Part shown: in pieces, positions 9,416-17,920 of the stretch | How positions within the stretch are numbered: the stretch's first letter is position 1 | Layout: each line of letters starts with the position of its first letter | NCBI RefSeq assembly: GCF_050433125.1 | Contig: NZ_JBNPXV010000001.1 | Coordinates: 620,001 to 684,000 of the forward strand | Direction: 5' to 3' | Source of the DNA: Roseimarinus sediminis | GTDB lineage: Bacteria; Bacteroidota; Bacteroidia; Bacteroidales; Prolixibacteraceae | Length of the DNA stretch: 64,000 bases | The notes under the pieces: generated by a model | What the model was told of the DNA's origin: nothing | Databases searched by the model: none | The model's input: the letters and a program-made list of their open reading frames with translations, nothing else | Program-made: the position numbers and the translations under genes

Positions 9416-9991
9416 ATGCAAACACCACGGCAAATCGAAATAGTTGAAACTGCGCTCGACCTTATAAACGAGAATGGCATACAGGGACTTACCATAAAAA
9501 ATCTATCGAAGAAAATTGGGATCAGTGAGCCGGCTATTTACCGCCATTATGAAAATAAGGTGGAAATTTTAGTGGCTGTACTCGACTCGTTTGGCAGCCT
9601 GATGAAAAGTGTAAAAACAGGGGTAGAAAACGAAAAGGGAAGTCTTTCACAAATTAAAAGCATGTTCCAGGCTTTTTTTAGCGCCTTCAACGACAAACCA
9701 TCGTTAGTAGCTGTGATTTTTGCTGAAGAATTATTTCGGAATGAGGCGCAACTCACGGAGAAAACTTCTGAAATAATAAAACAGAACATTGAATTTCTGG
9801 GCAATATCATCCATAAAGGGGCAGAGCTGAACGAAATTCGTAACGACATTCCGCCCGATCACCTGGCCATCATGGTAATGGGAACGCTCCGTCTTTATGT
9901 TAAGCGATGGCAGCTTTCGGGATTTAAATTTAATTTGAATTCAGAAGGTTCAAAATTAATCCAATCAGTCATTGCACTTATTTCTAAATAA
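9416..9991 (+). CDS. TetR/AcrR-family transcriptional regulator
   Basis: A 191-residue repressor-type protein. Residues 8-52 form the TetR DNA-binding domain (ETALDLINENGIQGLTIKNL, then the recognition helix SEPAIYRHYENKVEIL). The remainder is an all-helical ligand-binding and dimerisation domain. An operator-like palindrome overlaps its own promoter and a near copy overlaps the promoter of the exporter operon that starts at 10499. This supports autoregulation and control of that operon. The ligand is unknown; a lipid or hydrophobic compound would fit the downstream genes. The cupin gene follows after 15 bp and is probably co-transcribed. Confidence 0.93.
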   Translation: MQTPRQIEIVETALDLINENGIQGLTIKNLSKKIGISEPAIYRHYENKVEILVAVLDSFGSLMKSVKTGVENEKGSLSQIKSMFQAFFSAFNDKPSLVAVIFAEELFRNEAQLTEKTSEIIKQNIEFLGNIIHKGAELNEIRNDIPPDHLAIMVMGTLRLYVKRWQLSGFKFNLNSEGSKLIQSVIALISK

Positions 9992-10006
9992 ATTAAAATC
10001 AAATAT

Positions 10007-10345
10007 ATGGACATTAAGAAAGTAAAAGAACAGGCAATTGTTGATACACCACACAAAATTGATGTGCGCAGATTGTACGACAAAGATAGTGCACAGGTCA
10101 TGCACATGACACTACAACCAGGAGAAACGCTGAAGCCTCATATTACCCCCGTCGATGTGTTCTTCTTTATTCTTGAAGGAAGCCCCGACGTAAGGGTGGG
10201 AGATGAAACCATTACGGTCGAAGCCAACAGTCTGGTTGACAGCCCAAAGGGAATTATTCACTGCTTGTCGAACAACTCGCAAAGCATTGCACGTATTTTG
10301 GTGGTAAAAGCACCAAAGCCTGTTGCTCAAAGCAAATTGTTGTAG
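10007..10345 (+). CDS. Small cupin-domain protein
   Basis: A 112-residue single-domain cupin. The first cupin motif is visible around residues 39-60 (GETLKPHITPVDVFFFILEG) and the second around residues 75-90 (DSPKGIIHCLSN). Metal ligands are plausible at the two His residues (KPH, IIH), but the first motif has PVDVF where many cupins have HxH, so the metal site may be reduced. It lies directly behind tetR and is followed by a strong terminator, so it belongs to the regulator transcript and not to the exporter operon. The function is unknown; such small cupins are often small-molecule sensors or isomerases. Confidence 0.85.
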   Translation: MDIKKVKEQAIVDTPHKIDVRRLYDKDSAQVMHMTLQPGETLKPHITPVDVFFFILEGSPDVRVGDETITVEANSLVDSPKGIIHCLSNNSQSIARILVVKAPKPVAQSKLL

Positions 10346-10394
10346 GATAGATCAATAATAGTGCTTTAATAACAGGCAGCATCAATCATTTAAA

Positions 10395-10430
10395 TAAAAG
10401 CTGAACTCAGGCAATCACCTTCAGCTTTTA
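10395..10430 (+). terminator. Terminator after tetR-cupin
   Basis: An 11-bp stem (TAAAAGCTGAA with TTCAGCTTTTA) followed by TTATTTCTTTTTC. It separates the regulator transcript from the exporter operon. Confidence 0.85.
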
Positions 10431-10445
10431 TTATTTCTTTTTCAG

Positions 10446-10465
10446 GTTAGTTAATATTAACAAAC
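10446..10465. promoter_or_regulatory. Candidate TetR operator, copy 2
   Basis: GTTAGTTAATATTAACAAAC is a near-perfect 20-bp palindrome with one mismatched pair. It is identical to the copy upstream of tetR at 17 of 20 positions. It lies immediately upstream of a -7-like TAGCTTGT at 10469-10476, so a bound repressor would block the exporter promoter. Confidence 0.7.
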
Positions 10466-10498
10466 AAATAGCTTGTATAGCATTAAAACAGAAATTGT

Positions 10499-12790
10499 AT
10501 GAAACACCCAAAACGGTATGCAGTACTTACCATTGCGATTACGCTGCTTGTAACAGCCTATTTTTTGAGCGAAATCAGGCACAATGCGCGTATGGAAACC
10601 GATCTCGACGAGTACATGCCTAAAACACACCCTTCGTTTGTGTACAGCGATCAGGCCGAAGAATGGTTTAATATTAAAGACGGGATACTAATTGCCCTTG
10701 AAAATCAAAATGGTATATACAACCCGCTGACCTTGCAAAAGATTAAGGATATTTCAAAGGCTTTGCAGGACCTGCCCGAGTTTGAAGACAACGATGTAAC
10801 GTCGCTTTATACTGCCGATAATATTACCGGCTCGGAATTTGGGCTCGAAGTAAATTCGTTTTATAAACGGGTGCCGAAAACGGAAGTGCAGCTGGAGGAA
10901 TTACGTGACAATGTAAGGGGCAACGACATGGCTTACGGCCGGGTTGTTTCAGCCGATGAGACTGTGGCATTGGTAGTGGCAGGCATGACCGACTCGTTGT
11001 TTACCGACTCGTTTTATCAGGAAATAGTAAGTTTTGCAAAAGAATACGAAGGTGACGGCGATAAGGTTTATGTAGCCGGACGTCCCATTGTTGAAGGCAC
11101 CATGGGCACGCTGGGGCCCAAAGACATGAAAAAAATGGTTCCCATCGTGATTCTTGTCATCACCCTGGTGCTCTTTTTTCTTTTGCGAAGTACAAGGGCT
11201 ACTTTAACTACCCTGTTTACCGTTTTCGTAAGCACCATTTGGGCTTTTGGATTGATGGCAGCGCTGGGCGTTCCCATTTTTGCCGTATCGACCATGATTC
11301 CCGTAATGCTTATTGCCATTGGAGTAGCCTATGGTATTTATTTTTACAATCATCTGAAGCATTATTACCGCGACAACAGCGACGCCGACACCCAAAGAGG
11401 TGTTGCTTACGTACTGAAAGTACTATGGAAGCCGCTGATGATGGCTGCCTTTACCACCATGATTGGCTTTATCTCGTTAATCACTTCGCAGGTGTTTCCT
11501 ATTAAATACTTCGGAATATTTACTGCCTTTGGTATCCTGGTAGCCTTTCTACTTGCTCTTGCTTTCATCCCGGCTGCTGTGCTTTTGTTTGGTTACAAAC
11601 CCCGTTTCCGAAATTCGGAACAAGCAAGTGAAGGCTATACCAGGATTAATCAGTTTACCGATAAGATGCTTAACAAGCGAAAAGTTGTTTATCTAATTGT
11701 TGGTGTTCTGATTGTTGTATCAATTTGGGGAACATCAAAGGTGTGGATCAATTCAAGCTTCCTGTCGAATTTCGAAAAAGACAGTGAAATTGTATTGACC
11801 GACAAGTTTGTCAACAGCAAGTTTGGCGGGACTTCCACGCTCAATGTTGTACTCGAAAGTGAACACGCAGGCGTATTTAAGCAACCTCAAAGTTTAGCAC
11901 TGATCGACGAAATGCAGGCCGAAACCGAACAACTGGCAAAGGTCGGAAACTCCTTTTCGCTGGCCGATTACCTCAAACGGATGAATAAGGTAATGAATGC
12001 CGATGATGAAACGTATTATAAGATACCCGAATCGAACGACATGGTTGCACAATACCTTTTGCTCTACGAAATGTCGGGCGATCCTGAGAATCTCACCAAA
12101 GTGGTAAATTACGATTACAACCGCACCAACATTACTTTTCAGCTTAAAGGCGACGATTCGAGAACCATCAATGAGGCTTTGGCCGTCATCCAGGAGTATG
12201 AAGACCGCTTTGCCGATCAGGGAGTCGAAATGAATTATGCCGGTTCGGGTTACAAAGCACTGGTGTTTACAGGTTTGATTCTTGATGGTCAGATTAAAAG
12301 TATTATCCTTTCGTTACTGATTGTGCTGGCGCTGCTCAGCATTATGTTCCGAAGTTTAAAAGCCGGTTTGATCGGGTCACTGCCCATCATCATCACCGCT
12401 CTGATCAGCTTTGGGATCATGGGATTGTTTAATATTCCACTGAGCACCACAACAGCCCTGTTATCGAGTATCGCCATTGGTATTGGTATCGACTACGCCA
12501 TTCACTTTATCCAGCATTATCGCATCAATGTTGCCAGTCTGGAACACCGGCACGATGCCATTCACTTTACCATGAAACAAACGGGAAAAGCCATTCTTTA
12601 CAATGCAATCGTTGTGATTGCCGGTTTTATGGTTTTGCTTTTTTCGGTATTTCCTCCCAACCGTACGCTGGGGGCTTTGGTCTCGCTCAACATGTTTACA
12701 AGTCTGGCCGGAACGCTTACGGTAATGATGATCCTGGTGTATGCCGGCAAATTATTCATGAAGGGGGTAAAGAAAAATAAACAGGAATAA
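10499..12790 (+). CDS. MMPL/RND-superfamily exporter
   Basis: A 763-residue inner-membrane transporter of the hydrophobe/lipid-exporting RND group. It has the two-repeat layout: one helix near the N-terminus, a periplasmic domain at about 30-205, five helices at about 210-370, a seventh helix near 395, a second periplasmic domain and five more helices at about 600-755. The motif AIGIGIDYAIHFIQHY in the second half carries the membrane Asp expected for proton coupling. The first half has AIGVAYGIYFYNH in its place, without the Asp. It is the first gene of a four-gene operon with a phospholipase-like barrel, a LolA-like carrier and a DUF1302-like barrel. Together they suggest lipid or lipoprotein movement across the envelope. 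The substrate is not known. Confidence 0.92.
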   Translation: MKHPKRYAVLTIAITLLVTAYFLSEIRHNARMETDLDEYMPKTHPSFVYSDQAEEWFNIKDGILIALENQNGIYNPLTLQKIKDISKALQDLPEFEDNDVTSLYTADNITGSEFGLEVNSFYKRVPKTEVQLEELRDNVRGNDMAYGRVVSADETVALVVAGMTDSLFTDSFYQEIVSFAKEYEGDGDKVYVAGRPIVEGTMGTLGPKDMKKMVPIVILVITLVLFFLLRSTRATLTTLFTVFVSTIWAFGLMAALGVPIFAVSTMIPVMLIAIGVAYGIYFYNHLKHYYRDNSDADTQRGVAYVLKVLWKPLMMAAFTTMIGFISLITSQVFPIKYFGIFTAFGILVAFLLALAFIPAAVLLFGYKPRFRNSEQASEGYTRINQFTDKMLNKRKVVYLIVGVLIVVSIWGTSKVWINSSFLSNFEKDSEIVLTDKFVNSKFGGTSTLNVVLESEHAGVFKQPQSLALIDEMQAETEQLAKVGNSFSLADYLKRMNKVMNADDETYYKIPESNDMVAQYLLLYEMSGDPENLTKVVNYDYNRTNITFQLKGDDSRTINEALAVIQEYEDRFADQGVEMNYAGSGYKALVFTGLILDGQIKSIILSLLIVLALLSIMFRSLKAGLIGSLPIIITALISFGIMGLFNIPLSTTTALLSSIAIGIGIDYAIHFIQHYRINVASLEHRHDAIHFTMKQTGKAILYNAIVVIAGFMVLLFSVFPPNRTLGALVSLNMFTSLAGTLTVMMILVYAGKLFMKGVKKNKQE

Positions 12791-12791
12791 G

Positions 12792-13679
12792 TTGACAATT
12801 GGGAAAAACATATTGTTCATCGCGCTGCTTGTTTGGGCGGCTGATTCGCAGGCACAGCGTATTGATACTGTGCCTGAAGAAGCAATGTTTTTTCAGTCGA
12901 TAAGGGCTAACCAGGATGAGAGCTATATCACGTTCGGGCAGGGAATAGGAAATTTAGAACCTTTGGTGTTCGAAGCCAGAATCAATCCATATTTCCTGCT
13001 TCGAACAAAGGACAATTCAAAATGGGGAGCCACGCTCTCGACCAATATTCTGCTTCGGATGTATGCCGAAGAGTCGTTGCCCGTGCGCTCACCCAGCTAC
13101 ATGCCCAATGTTATTTTTTATCGGCTTATCGATCAAAATATCGAACGTAACAACTATTTGTTTTTAAAAATAAGTCATCATTCAAATGGTCAGGAAGGAA
13201 ATTTTTTCAACGATGATGGAAGTCTGAATCTTTTTGAGGGAAGTTTTTCAACCAACTACCTTGAGCTTGGACTTTTCTTAAATGAAAAACTGATTCCACC
13301 CGGGCATTTTCAGAAATACTTTCGCACATCGTTTGAATACCATTTCAATATTGACAGAAGCCCTGAGCTGGAAGGTATGTATAGTTTCTATCGATGGAAT
13401 AATGCCTTTCGGATTTTCCGCTTTCCTGTTGGAGGAAACAATCAGTACATACAGTCAAAAATTGAAACAACATGGCTTTTTGGTACTTTAAACGATGCAA
13501 ATTTGTTTGATCTTTCAAAGCGTCTCAACTTTTCTTTTACGCTCAATTATCACCCGAAGGTATTAACTGATGTTAGCTTATTTGCAAATTTTTACTCAGG
13601 AATGGATTATTACAACATGCATTTTTCACGCAGACTCACTGTTTTCAGAATAGGTATACAGGCATTTACATTAAAATAA
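12792..13679 (+). CDS. Outer-membrane phospholipase A1-like beta-barrel protein
   Basis: A 295-residue protein with a signal peptide ending near residue 21 (DSQAQ). The frame has no ATG near its start; the TTG at 12792, one base after the exporter's stop codon, gives the signal peptide directly. Residues near 127-133 read SHHSNGQEG. This matches the His-x-Ser-Asn-Gly active-site motif of outer-membrane phospholipase A (PldA). The asparagine of FSTNYLELGLFLN about 25 residues later could be the third catalytic residue. Alternating aromatic and polar residues fit a barrel. The phospholipase call rests on the motif and localisation only. Its place between the exporter and LolA-like genes points to a job in outer-membrane lipid handling. 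Confidence 0.7.
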   Translation: MTIGKNILFIALLVWAADSQAQRIDTVPEEAMFFQSIRANQDESYITFGQGIGNLEPLVFEARINPYFLLRTKDNSKWGATLSTNILLRMYAEESLPVRSPSYMPNVIFYRLIDQNIERNNYLFLKISHHSNGQEGNFFNDDGSLNLFEGSFSTNYLELGLFLNEKLIPPGHFQKYFRTSFEYHFNIDRSPELEGMYSFYRWNNAFRIFRFPVGGNNQYIQSKIETTWLFGTLNDANLFDLSKRLNFSFTLNYHPKVLTDVSLFANFYSGMDYYNMHFSRRLTVFRIGIQAFTLK

Positions 13680-13706
13680 TATTCAATAATTCAAAAGAAA
13701 CAAAAG

Positions 13707-14471
13707 ATGAAACATTTACTCACAATTTTTACCATACTGCTGATTGCAGGCCAGGGGTTTGCACAACTCAGCGGTGAAGAAATAATGAATAAAGTGTACA
13801 ACCTTCCAACGGGTAACGACCAGCAGGGACAGTTGACCATGACCCTGACCAACAAAAGTGGGGAACAACGGGTACGCAAGCTCCAGCAGTACATCAAATT
13901 GTACGATGGCGACGAGAAGAAAGTAATGTTCTTTTTGGCACCGGCCGATGTGCGAGGTACCTCATTCATGAACTGGAGTTATGCCGATGGTCGCGACGAC
14001 GACCAATGGATTTATCTGCCGGCATTGCGACGTACAAAACGCATTTCGAGCGATAGCAAGAGCGATTCGTTTATGGGTTCCGATTTTACCTACGACGACC
14101 TGGGCGACCGTCATCCATCGGAAGATACCCACCAACTGCTGCGCGAAGAAACCATCGATGGAAAAGCGTGTTACGTGGTTGAAAGTACGCCAAAGGATGA
14201 AGCGTATGCTTATTCTAAAATCGTTTCATGGGTATTGAAAGAAAACTTCATGGGAGCAAAGCGTGAATTTTACGATGAAGATGGCGACTTACTGAAAACA
14301 CTGACCGTTATTAAATACGATAAAGTGGATGGATTCTGGACCATTCTGGAAACCGAGATGAAGAATGTCCAGAAGAACCATAAAACAGAAATGAAGTTCG
14401 AAAACATTCAGTTTAACCAGGGAATTCCCGACAGTAAATTCACCGAACGCGGAATGACCCTCGGATCTTAA
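13707..14471 (+). CDS. LolA-like outer membrane lipoprotein-sorting protein
   Basis: A 254-residue periplasmic protein with a signal peptide (ending AGQGFAQ, about residue 19). The rest matches the LolA_like family found beside MMPL exporters: FLAPADVRGTSFMNWSY, WIYLPALRRTKRISS, FMGSDFTYDDL and the YVVESTPK core. Such proteins have the lipid-cradling half-barrel of LolA and LolB and probably carry a lipid or lipoprotein between the exporter and the outer membrane. It is the third gene of the operon, 27 bp after the phospholipase-like gene. Confidence 0.88.
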   Translation: MKHLLTIFTILLIAGQGFAQLSGEEIMNKVYNLPTGNDQQGQLTMTLTNKSGEQRVRKLQQYIKLYDGDEKKVMFFLAPADVRGTSFMNWSYADGRDDDQWIYLPALRRTKRISSDSKSDSFMGSDFTYDDLGDRHPSEDTHQLLREETIDGKACYVVESTPKDEAYAYSKIVSWVLKENFMGAKREFYDEDGDLLKTLTVIKYDKVDGFWTILETEMKNVQKNHKTEMKFENIQFNQGIPDSKFTERGMTLGS

Positions 14472-14493
14472 ACCTATTTAATCAGTTAACGAA

Positions 14494-15744
14494 ATGATCA
14501 TGAAGCAATATAAGTATCTGGTGATTCTGCTTTTTTGGGCGCTGTCGGGCCCTGTTGCGGCACAAGGCTTTGTAAATGCCGACATAACGGGTTATGCACG
14601 CAATTACACGGGCGTATTACTGAACGAAACGAAGGATTTCTCGATCGTCCAAAACACACTCAATCTTAATTTCGAAAAAAGGGGAGAGCGTGGTGGTTTT
14701 AAGGTAAATCCATACCTGTACCATTACTTCGACCGCGATCTGGAAATCGGGCTGCGCGAAGCCTATCTCGACCTGTATTTTAAAAACCTCGATATCCGGG
14801 TCGGAAAACAACAGGTAATATGGGGAAAAGCCGAAGGAGTTTTCATTACCGATGTGGTTTCACCCAAAGATTTGCGTGAGTTCCTATTGCCCGATTTCGA
14901 TGAAATCAGGACTGGCATCACGGCGGTTAAGCTGAATTATTTCAAGGGAGCTCACAGTATAGAAGCGGTTTGGACTCCGGTTTTTACACCAACACAAATG
15001 CCTGAACAAGGATCAATATGGGCACCCGCATTGCCATTTCCGATGAAGCCTGCGTGGGATTATTCGGTTTCAGAAATTAAACCATCGCTCGAAAACAGTG
15101 AAGTATTTCTGCGTTATTCGATGATGGGTAGTTCCTTCGACTTTGAATTGATTGGCGGAAACTTCTTTTACGACGATCCGTCGATGTACGTGACCCGCGA
15201 AATCGACCCGCAAACGCAACAGCTTACCGGACTTACCGTGAGGCCCGAATACCAGCGGGTAAGCATGGGGGGTGGTAGTTTCAGCCTTCCGCTGGGCGGA
15301 CTGGTAGTGCGCGGCGAAGGTGCTTACTATAGCGGTCGTCACTTTCAGACCAGCAATCCCATGGTGCCCGGATCAAAAGTTGCCAAAGATAATTTGCACT
15401 ACATGGCCGGACTCGATTACACATTTGGAGGTGTTCGCATGAGTGCTCAGTTTATTCAGGAATACCTGCTTGATTACGATGATGCATTGAATAACAAGGA
15501 GTTTGAAAACACCATGACGGTAATGGCCCGCAAAGATTTTTTCAGGGAAAAATTGTGGTTGGAACTGTTTTCATACATCGGACTGAACAAGGGTGATGCA
15601 CTCATACGCCCTAAAGCAACTTACTCGCTGAGCGATGGTTTTGAATTGCTGCTTGGCGCCAATTTCTTCGTTGGTGATGAAGGTCGGTTTGGCCAGTATG
15701 CCGAAAACGACATGGCATATATGAAGTTGAAATACAATTTTTAG
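14494..15744 (+). CDS. DUF1302-like outer-membrane beta-barrel protein
   Basis: A 416-residue protein with a signal peptide (ending GPVAAQG). The start is at 14494 or at the second ATG at 14500. It is rich in amphipathic beta-strands and carries DUF1302-type motifs (LREAYLDLYFKNLDIRVGKQ then QVIWGKAEGVFITDVVSPKD). The protein ends in KLKYNF, the aromatic C-terminus expected by the BAM machinery. DUF1302 and LolA-like genes accompany MMPL exporters in many bacteria, which supports a complete envelope-spanning pathway. It is the last gene of the operon and is followed by a strong hairpin shared with the convergent nitrosative-stress operon. Confidence 0.8.
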   Translation: MIMKQYKYLVILLFWALSGPVAAQGFVNADITGYARNYTGVLLNETKDFSIVQNTLNLNFEKRGERGGFKVNPYLYHYFDRDLEIGLREAYLDLYFKNLDIRVGKQQVIWGKAEGVFITDVVSPKDLREFLLPDFDEIRTGITAVKLNYFKGAHSIEAVWTPVFTPTQMPEQGSIWAPALPFPMKPAWDYSVSEIKPSLENSEVFLRYSMMGSSFDFELIGGNFFYDDPSMYVTREIDPQTQQLTGLTVRPEYQRVSMGGGSFSLPLGGLVVRGEGAYYSGRHFQTSNPMVPGSKVAKDNLHYMAGLDYTFGGVRMSAQFIQEYLLDYDDALNNKEFENTMTVMARKDFFREKLWLELFSYIGLNKGDALIRPKATYSLSDGFELLLGANFFVGDEGRFGQYAENDMAYMKLKYNF

Positions 15745-15800
15745 ACTGATTACAGGAATTTAAAGCACAGCTCAAATTCTCTTTCTAAGCGATTAAAAGG

Positions 15801-15863
15801 AAACCCGCAAAATTACGAAGCTAAGCAGTTGATGATCTGTTGCTTCGAATCTTTGCGGGTTTT
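15801..15863. terminator. Bidirectional hairpin between convergent operons
   Basis: An 11-bp outer stem (AAACCCGCAAA with TTTGCGGGTTT) and an inner TTACGAAGC/GCTTCGAA arm. T-rich sequence follows on the plus strand. It ends the exporter operon and probably the minus-strand operon as well. Confidence 0.75.
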
Positions 15864-15892
15864 CTATAACATGCGTAGTATTTATCTTCAAA

Positions 15893-16414
15893 CTATTTAA
15901 CAAAGAAATAAATTGAATACAACTCTTCATGCTGCTGATCGACCCAGTGTTGTGCTCCAAGACTGGCCGCCTTTTCAATTAAAGGAACAGGCAAAAACGG
16001 TGTGATGATTTTCAGAATTTCTCCTTCTTTCAACTGCTTTACGCCTGACAATACCACATGTACCGGGTGTTCTCCGGCATTGAGCATGTCGCGGGTATCG
16101 ATAATGTCGACGATGCTGGTATAAGTAAACCAATCGGGTTTTTCGGTAACAAAAGTTATTTCGCCATCTTCAGTTGCATCAAGATGATCCTGCCCTGCTG
16201 CATGTCGCAACTGATTGACCAATTCTTCAACATTTAGCTTGCCAATTATGGCTGCCTGACCAATGCTTGTAATCTTTGCGACTGTTTTTCTTAATACCGG
16301 ATTTTTTAATTTTTTGAAAGCCGGTGCCAGCTGAATCAGCAAATCTTCAAGATCGGGATAAGCATCGAGCAGCTCACTGATTTTGGTCTTGGGTGTTATG
16401 ATTAAATTTTCCAT
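15893..16414 (-). CDS. DUF1858/DUF2249 protein
   Basis: A 173-residue protein. The N-terminal half (residues 1-70, ITPKTKISELLDAYPDLEDL) is a DUF1858 domain of the type often found with hemerythrin and hybrid-cluster proteins. The C-terminal half (residues 95-173, IVDIIDTRDMLNAGEHPVHV then GEILKIITPFLPVPLIEKA) looks like a DUF2249/TusA-like fold, without a visible active-site Cys. It is the last gene of the six-gene operon and starts 7 bp after the DUF438 protein. In anaerobes these domains occur with NO and oxygen-stress genes. The biochemical role is not known. Confidence 0.8.
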   Translation of the reverse strand: MENLIITPKTKISELLDAYPDLEDLLIQLAPAFKKLKNPVLRKTVAKITSIGQAAIIGKLNVEELVNQLRHAAGQDHLDATEDGEITFVTEKPDWFTYTSIVDIIDTRDMLNAGEHPVHVVLSGVKQLKEGEILKIITPFLPVPLIEKAASLGAQHWVDQQHEELYSIYFFVK

Positions 16415-16421
16415 TTTTTCG

Positions 16422-17669
16422 TTATTTATCGTACGACAAGATGCGACGCTCGCCTTCGAGGGAGCGGGCGTTGGTCAGGTCCTGTGAAACTTCGAGTGTT
16501 CCAAGATATTCTCCGTTGTCGTCTCTCAGTGCATAATATTCAATAAGAATGAACTTGCCTTTCATTTGGATCCAGAAGGAAGCCTTTTGTTCCTTTCCTG
16601 ATTTAAAGTCATCGATGATTTTTTCTACAATGTGCACACTTCCGGGAGGATGACACAGGCGAACATCGCGGTTAATGATTGAGCGGCTTCGGGTAAAAAT
16701 ACGTTCACTGCCCTGGGTGAAATATTTCACCTTGTCGTTTTTATCAACAAAGGTCATATCGACCGGAACGGTATTGAGTATGGCTTTAATTTCCTGAGGG
16801 GTAAAACTTCCCGATGGCAGCTGGAGATTTCCACCGGCATTTAGTCCACCAGAAACGATGTTTTCGTTGTCTCCCGAGAGGTCGATTCCTTCGGGTTTCC
16901 ATTCAACCTGCGGATCGTACAAGGTGAAACCAATTTCGATGGTTTGCTGATGTATGTTCCACCATTCTTCAATGGTAAGGGTGTCCATGGCCATGGGAAA
17001 GAGGATGTCTTCTTCCTTTTTAACCATTTCTCTTAGCTCCTTCAGTACCGGAAGAAAAAGTAAATCAAAAGCATCGAGTAGGTCATCTTTTTTCAGGCCG
17101 GGTTCACGCAACAACTCGATACAGCCCTTCAGGTGATCGCGTATTTCATCGTGTTTTCCCCACATTACCTTGGGAGGGCCCGTAATTTCGCGCTGCTCGA
17201 GATAAGGAAAAACAAGGTATTCCTTGCGCTGATAATGTTTATCAACATCCATCAGTTCGTTGAAACAGCCCTGCAGGGCATACAGCCTGTGGGTGAAGTC
17301 TGCATCGTCAAGCTGATGAAGGGTGTTAAGGAGGCCGTAGGTTTTGTCGATTACTTCGTTCAGCGCTTTGTTCTCCTGAATAAAAACATCCAGCGGATGT
17401 CCCTGGGGAATGTCCTGTGAACCACTCTGGTCAATGCTTCCATCGAGCACTTCACCATGAATATCGCACAGTTGAAGAACGTCTTCTTCTGGCAGGCCTT
17501 CGGCAATCAGTTCCTGTTCTACTTCAACCACTTCGCCATAAGGAATCTGGCTAAGGGTTTCACGCAGTTCTGCTTTTACTTCTCCCGGAGCATAACCTGC
17601 ATGGAGCTTCAGAATCAGCTCTTTAAGTTTGCTTTTCCGGTATTCAGAATTATTGATGAGTTCGCTCAT
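16422..17669 (-). CDS. DUF438-hemerythrin-PAS protein
   Basis: A 415-residue soluble protein. Residues 10-85 match DUF438 (LKELILKLHAGYAPGEVKAE, IEQELI-like VEQELIAEGLPEEDVLQLCD). Residues 120-250 form a hemerythrin-like helical bundle (DKHYQRKEYLVFPYLE, VMWGKHDEIR, VKKEEDILFPMA). Residues 290-405 form a PAS domain with the conserved CHPPGSVHIVEKI motif. The PAS half is closely similar to the protein at 5409-6617, which lacks an obvious DUF438 segment. It is in an operon with Ric, an Rrf2 regulator and a ferredoxin, so a role in handling or sensing NO or O2 is likely. This is inference from domains and context. Confidence 0.9.
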   Translation of the reverse strand: MSELINNSEYRKSKLKELILKLHAGYAPGEVKAELRETLSQIPYGEVVEVEQELIAEGLPEEDVLQLCDIHGEVLDGSIDQSGSQDIPQGHPLDVFIQENKALNEVIDKTYGLLNTLHQLDDADFTHRLYALQGCFNELMDVDKHYQRKEYLVFPYLEQREITGPPKVMWGKHDEIRDHLKGCIELLREPGLKKDDLLDAFDLLFLPVLKELREMVKKEEDILFPMAMDTLTIEEWWNIHQQTIEIGFTLYDPQVEWKPEGIDLSGDNENIVSGGLNAGGNLQLPSGSFTPQEIKAILNTVPVDMTFVDKNDKVKYFTQGSERIFTRSRSIINRDVRLCHPPGSVHIVEKIIDDFKSGKEQKASFWIQMKGKFILIEYYALRDDNGEYLGTLEVSQDLTNARSLEGERRILSYDK

Positions 17670-17680
17670 GATCTTTCCCT

Positions 17681-17872
17681 TTATTCTTCATATTTTATAA
17701 CTTCAACCGGACAACTTTCGGCTGCCTCTATAATCGCTTCTTCGTTTGCACCAAAATCTGCACCTTCGATTACTTCAGCTTCATCGGGCATGGTAAAAAC
17801 GTCGGGAGCTATGCCTTCGCACATTCCACACGAAGTACATCCCTCTTCAATCCATACTTTCTTAATTGCCAT
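17681..17872 (-). CDS. Small [4Fe-4S] ferredoxin
   Basis: A 63-residue ferredoxin. The cluster ligands are CTSCGMC near residues 12-18 and the Cys-Pro of AAESCPVEVI near residue 55, giving one [4Fe-4S] cluster in the single-cluster fold. The protein is very acidic, as is normal for electron carriers. It lies 11 bp upstream of the DUF438 gene and 48 bp downstream of the PepSY membrane protein gene. It may feed electrons to di-iron or hemerythrin partners of the operon, which is inference from position. Confidence 0.92.
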   Translation of the reverse strand: MAIKKVWIEEGCTSCGMCEGIAPDVFTMPDEAEVIEGADFGANEEAIIEAAESCPVEVIKYEE

Positions 17873-17920
17873 ATTATTAATTTTTATTTTTATTCAATAT
17901 AAATAAATAGCGGATGAAAA

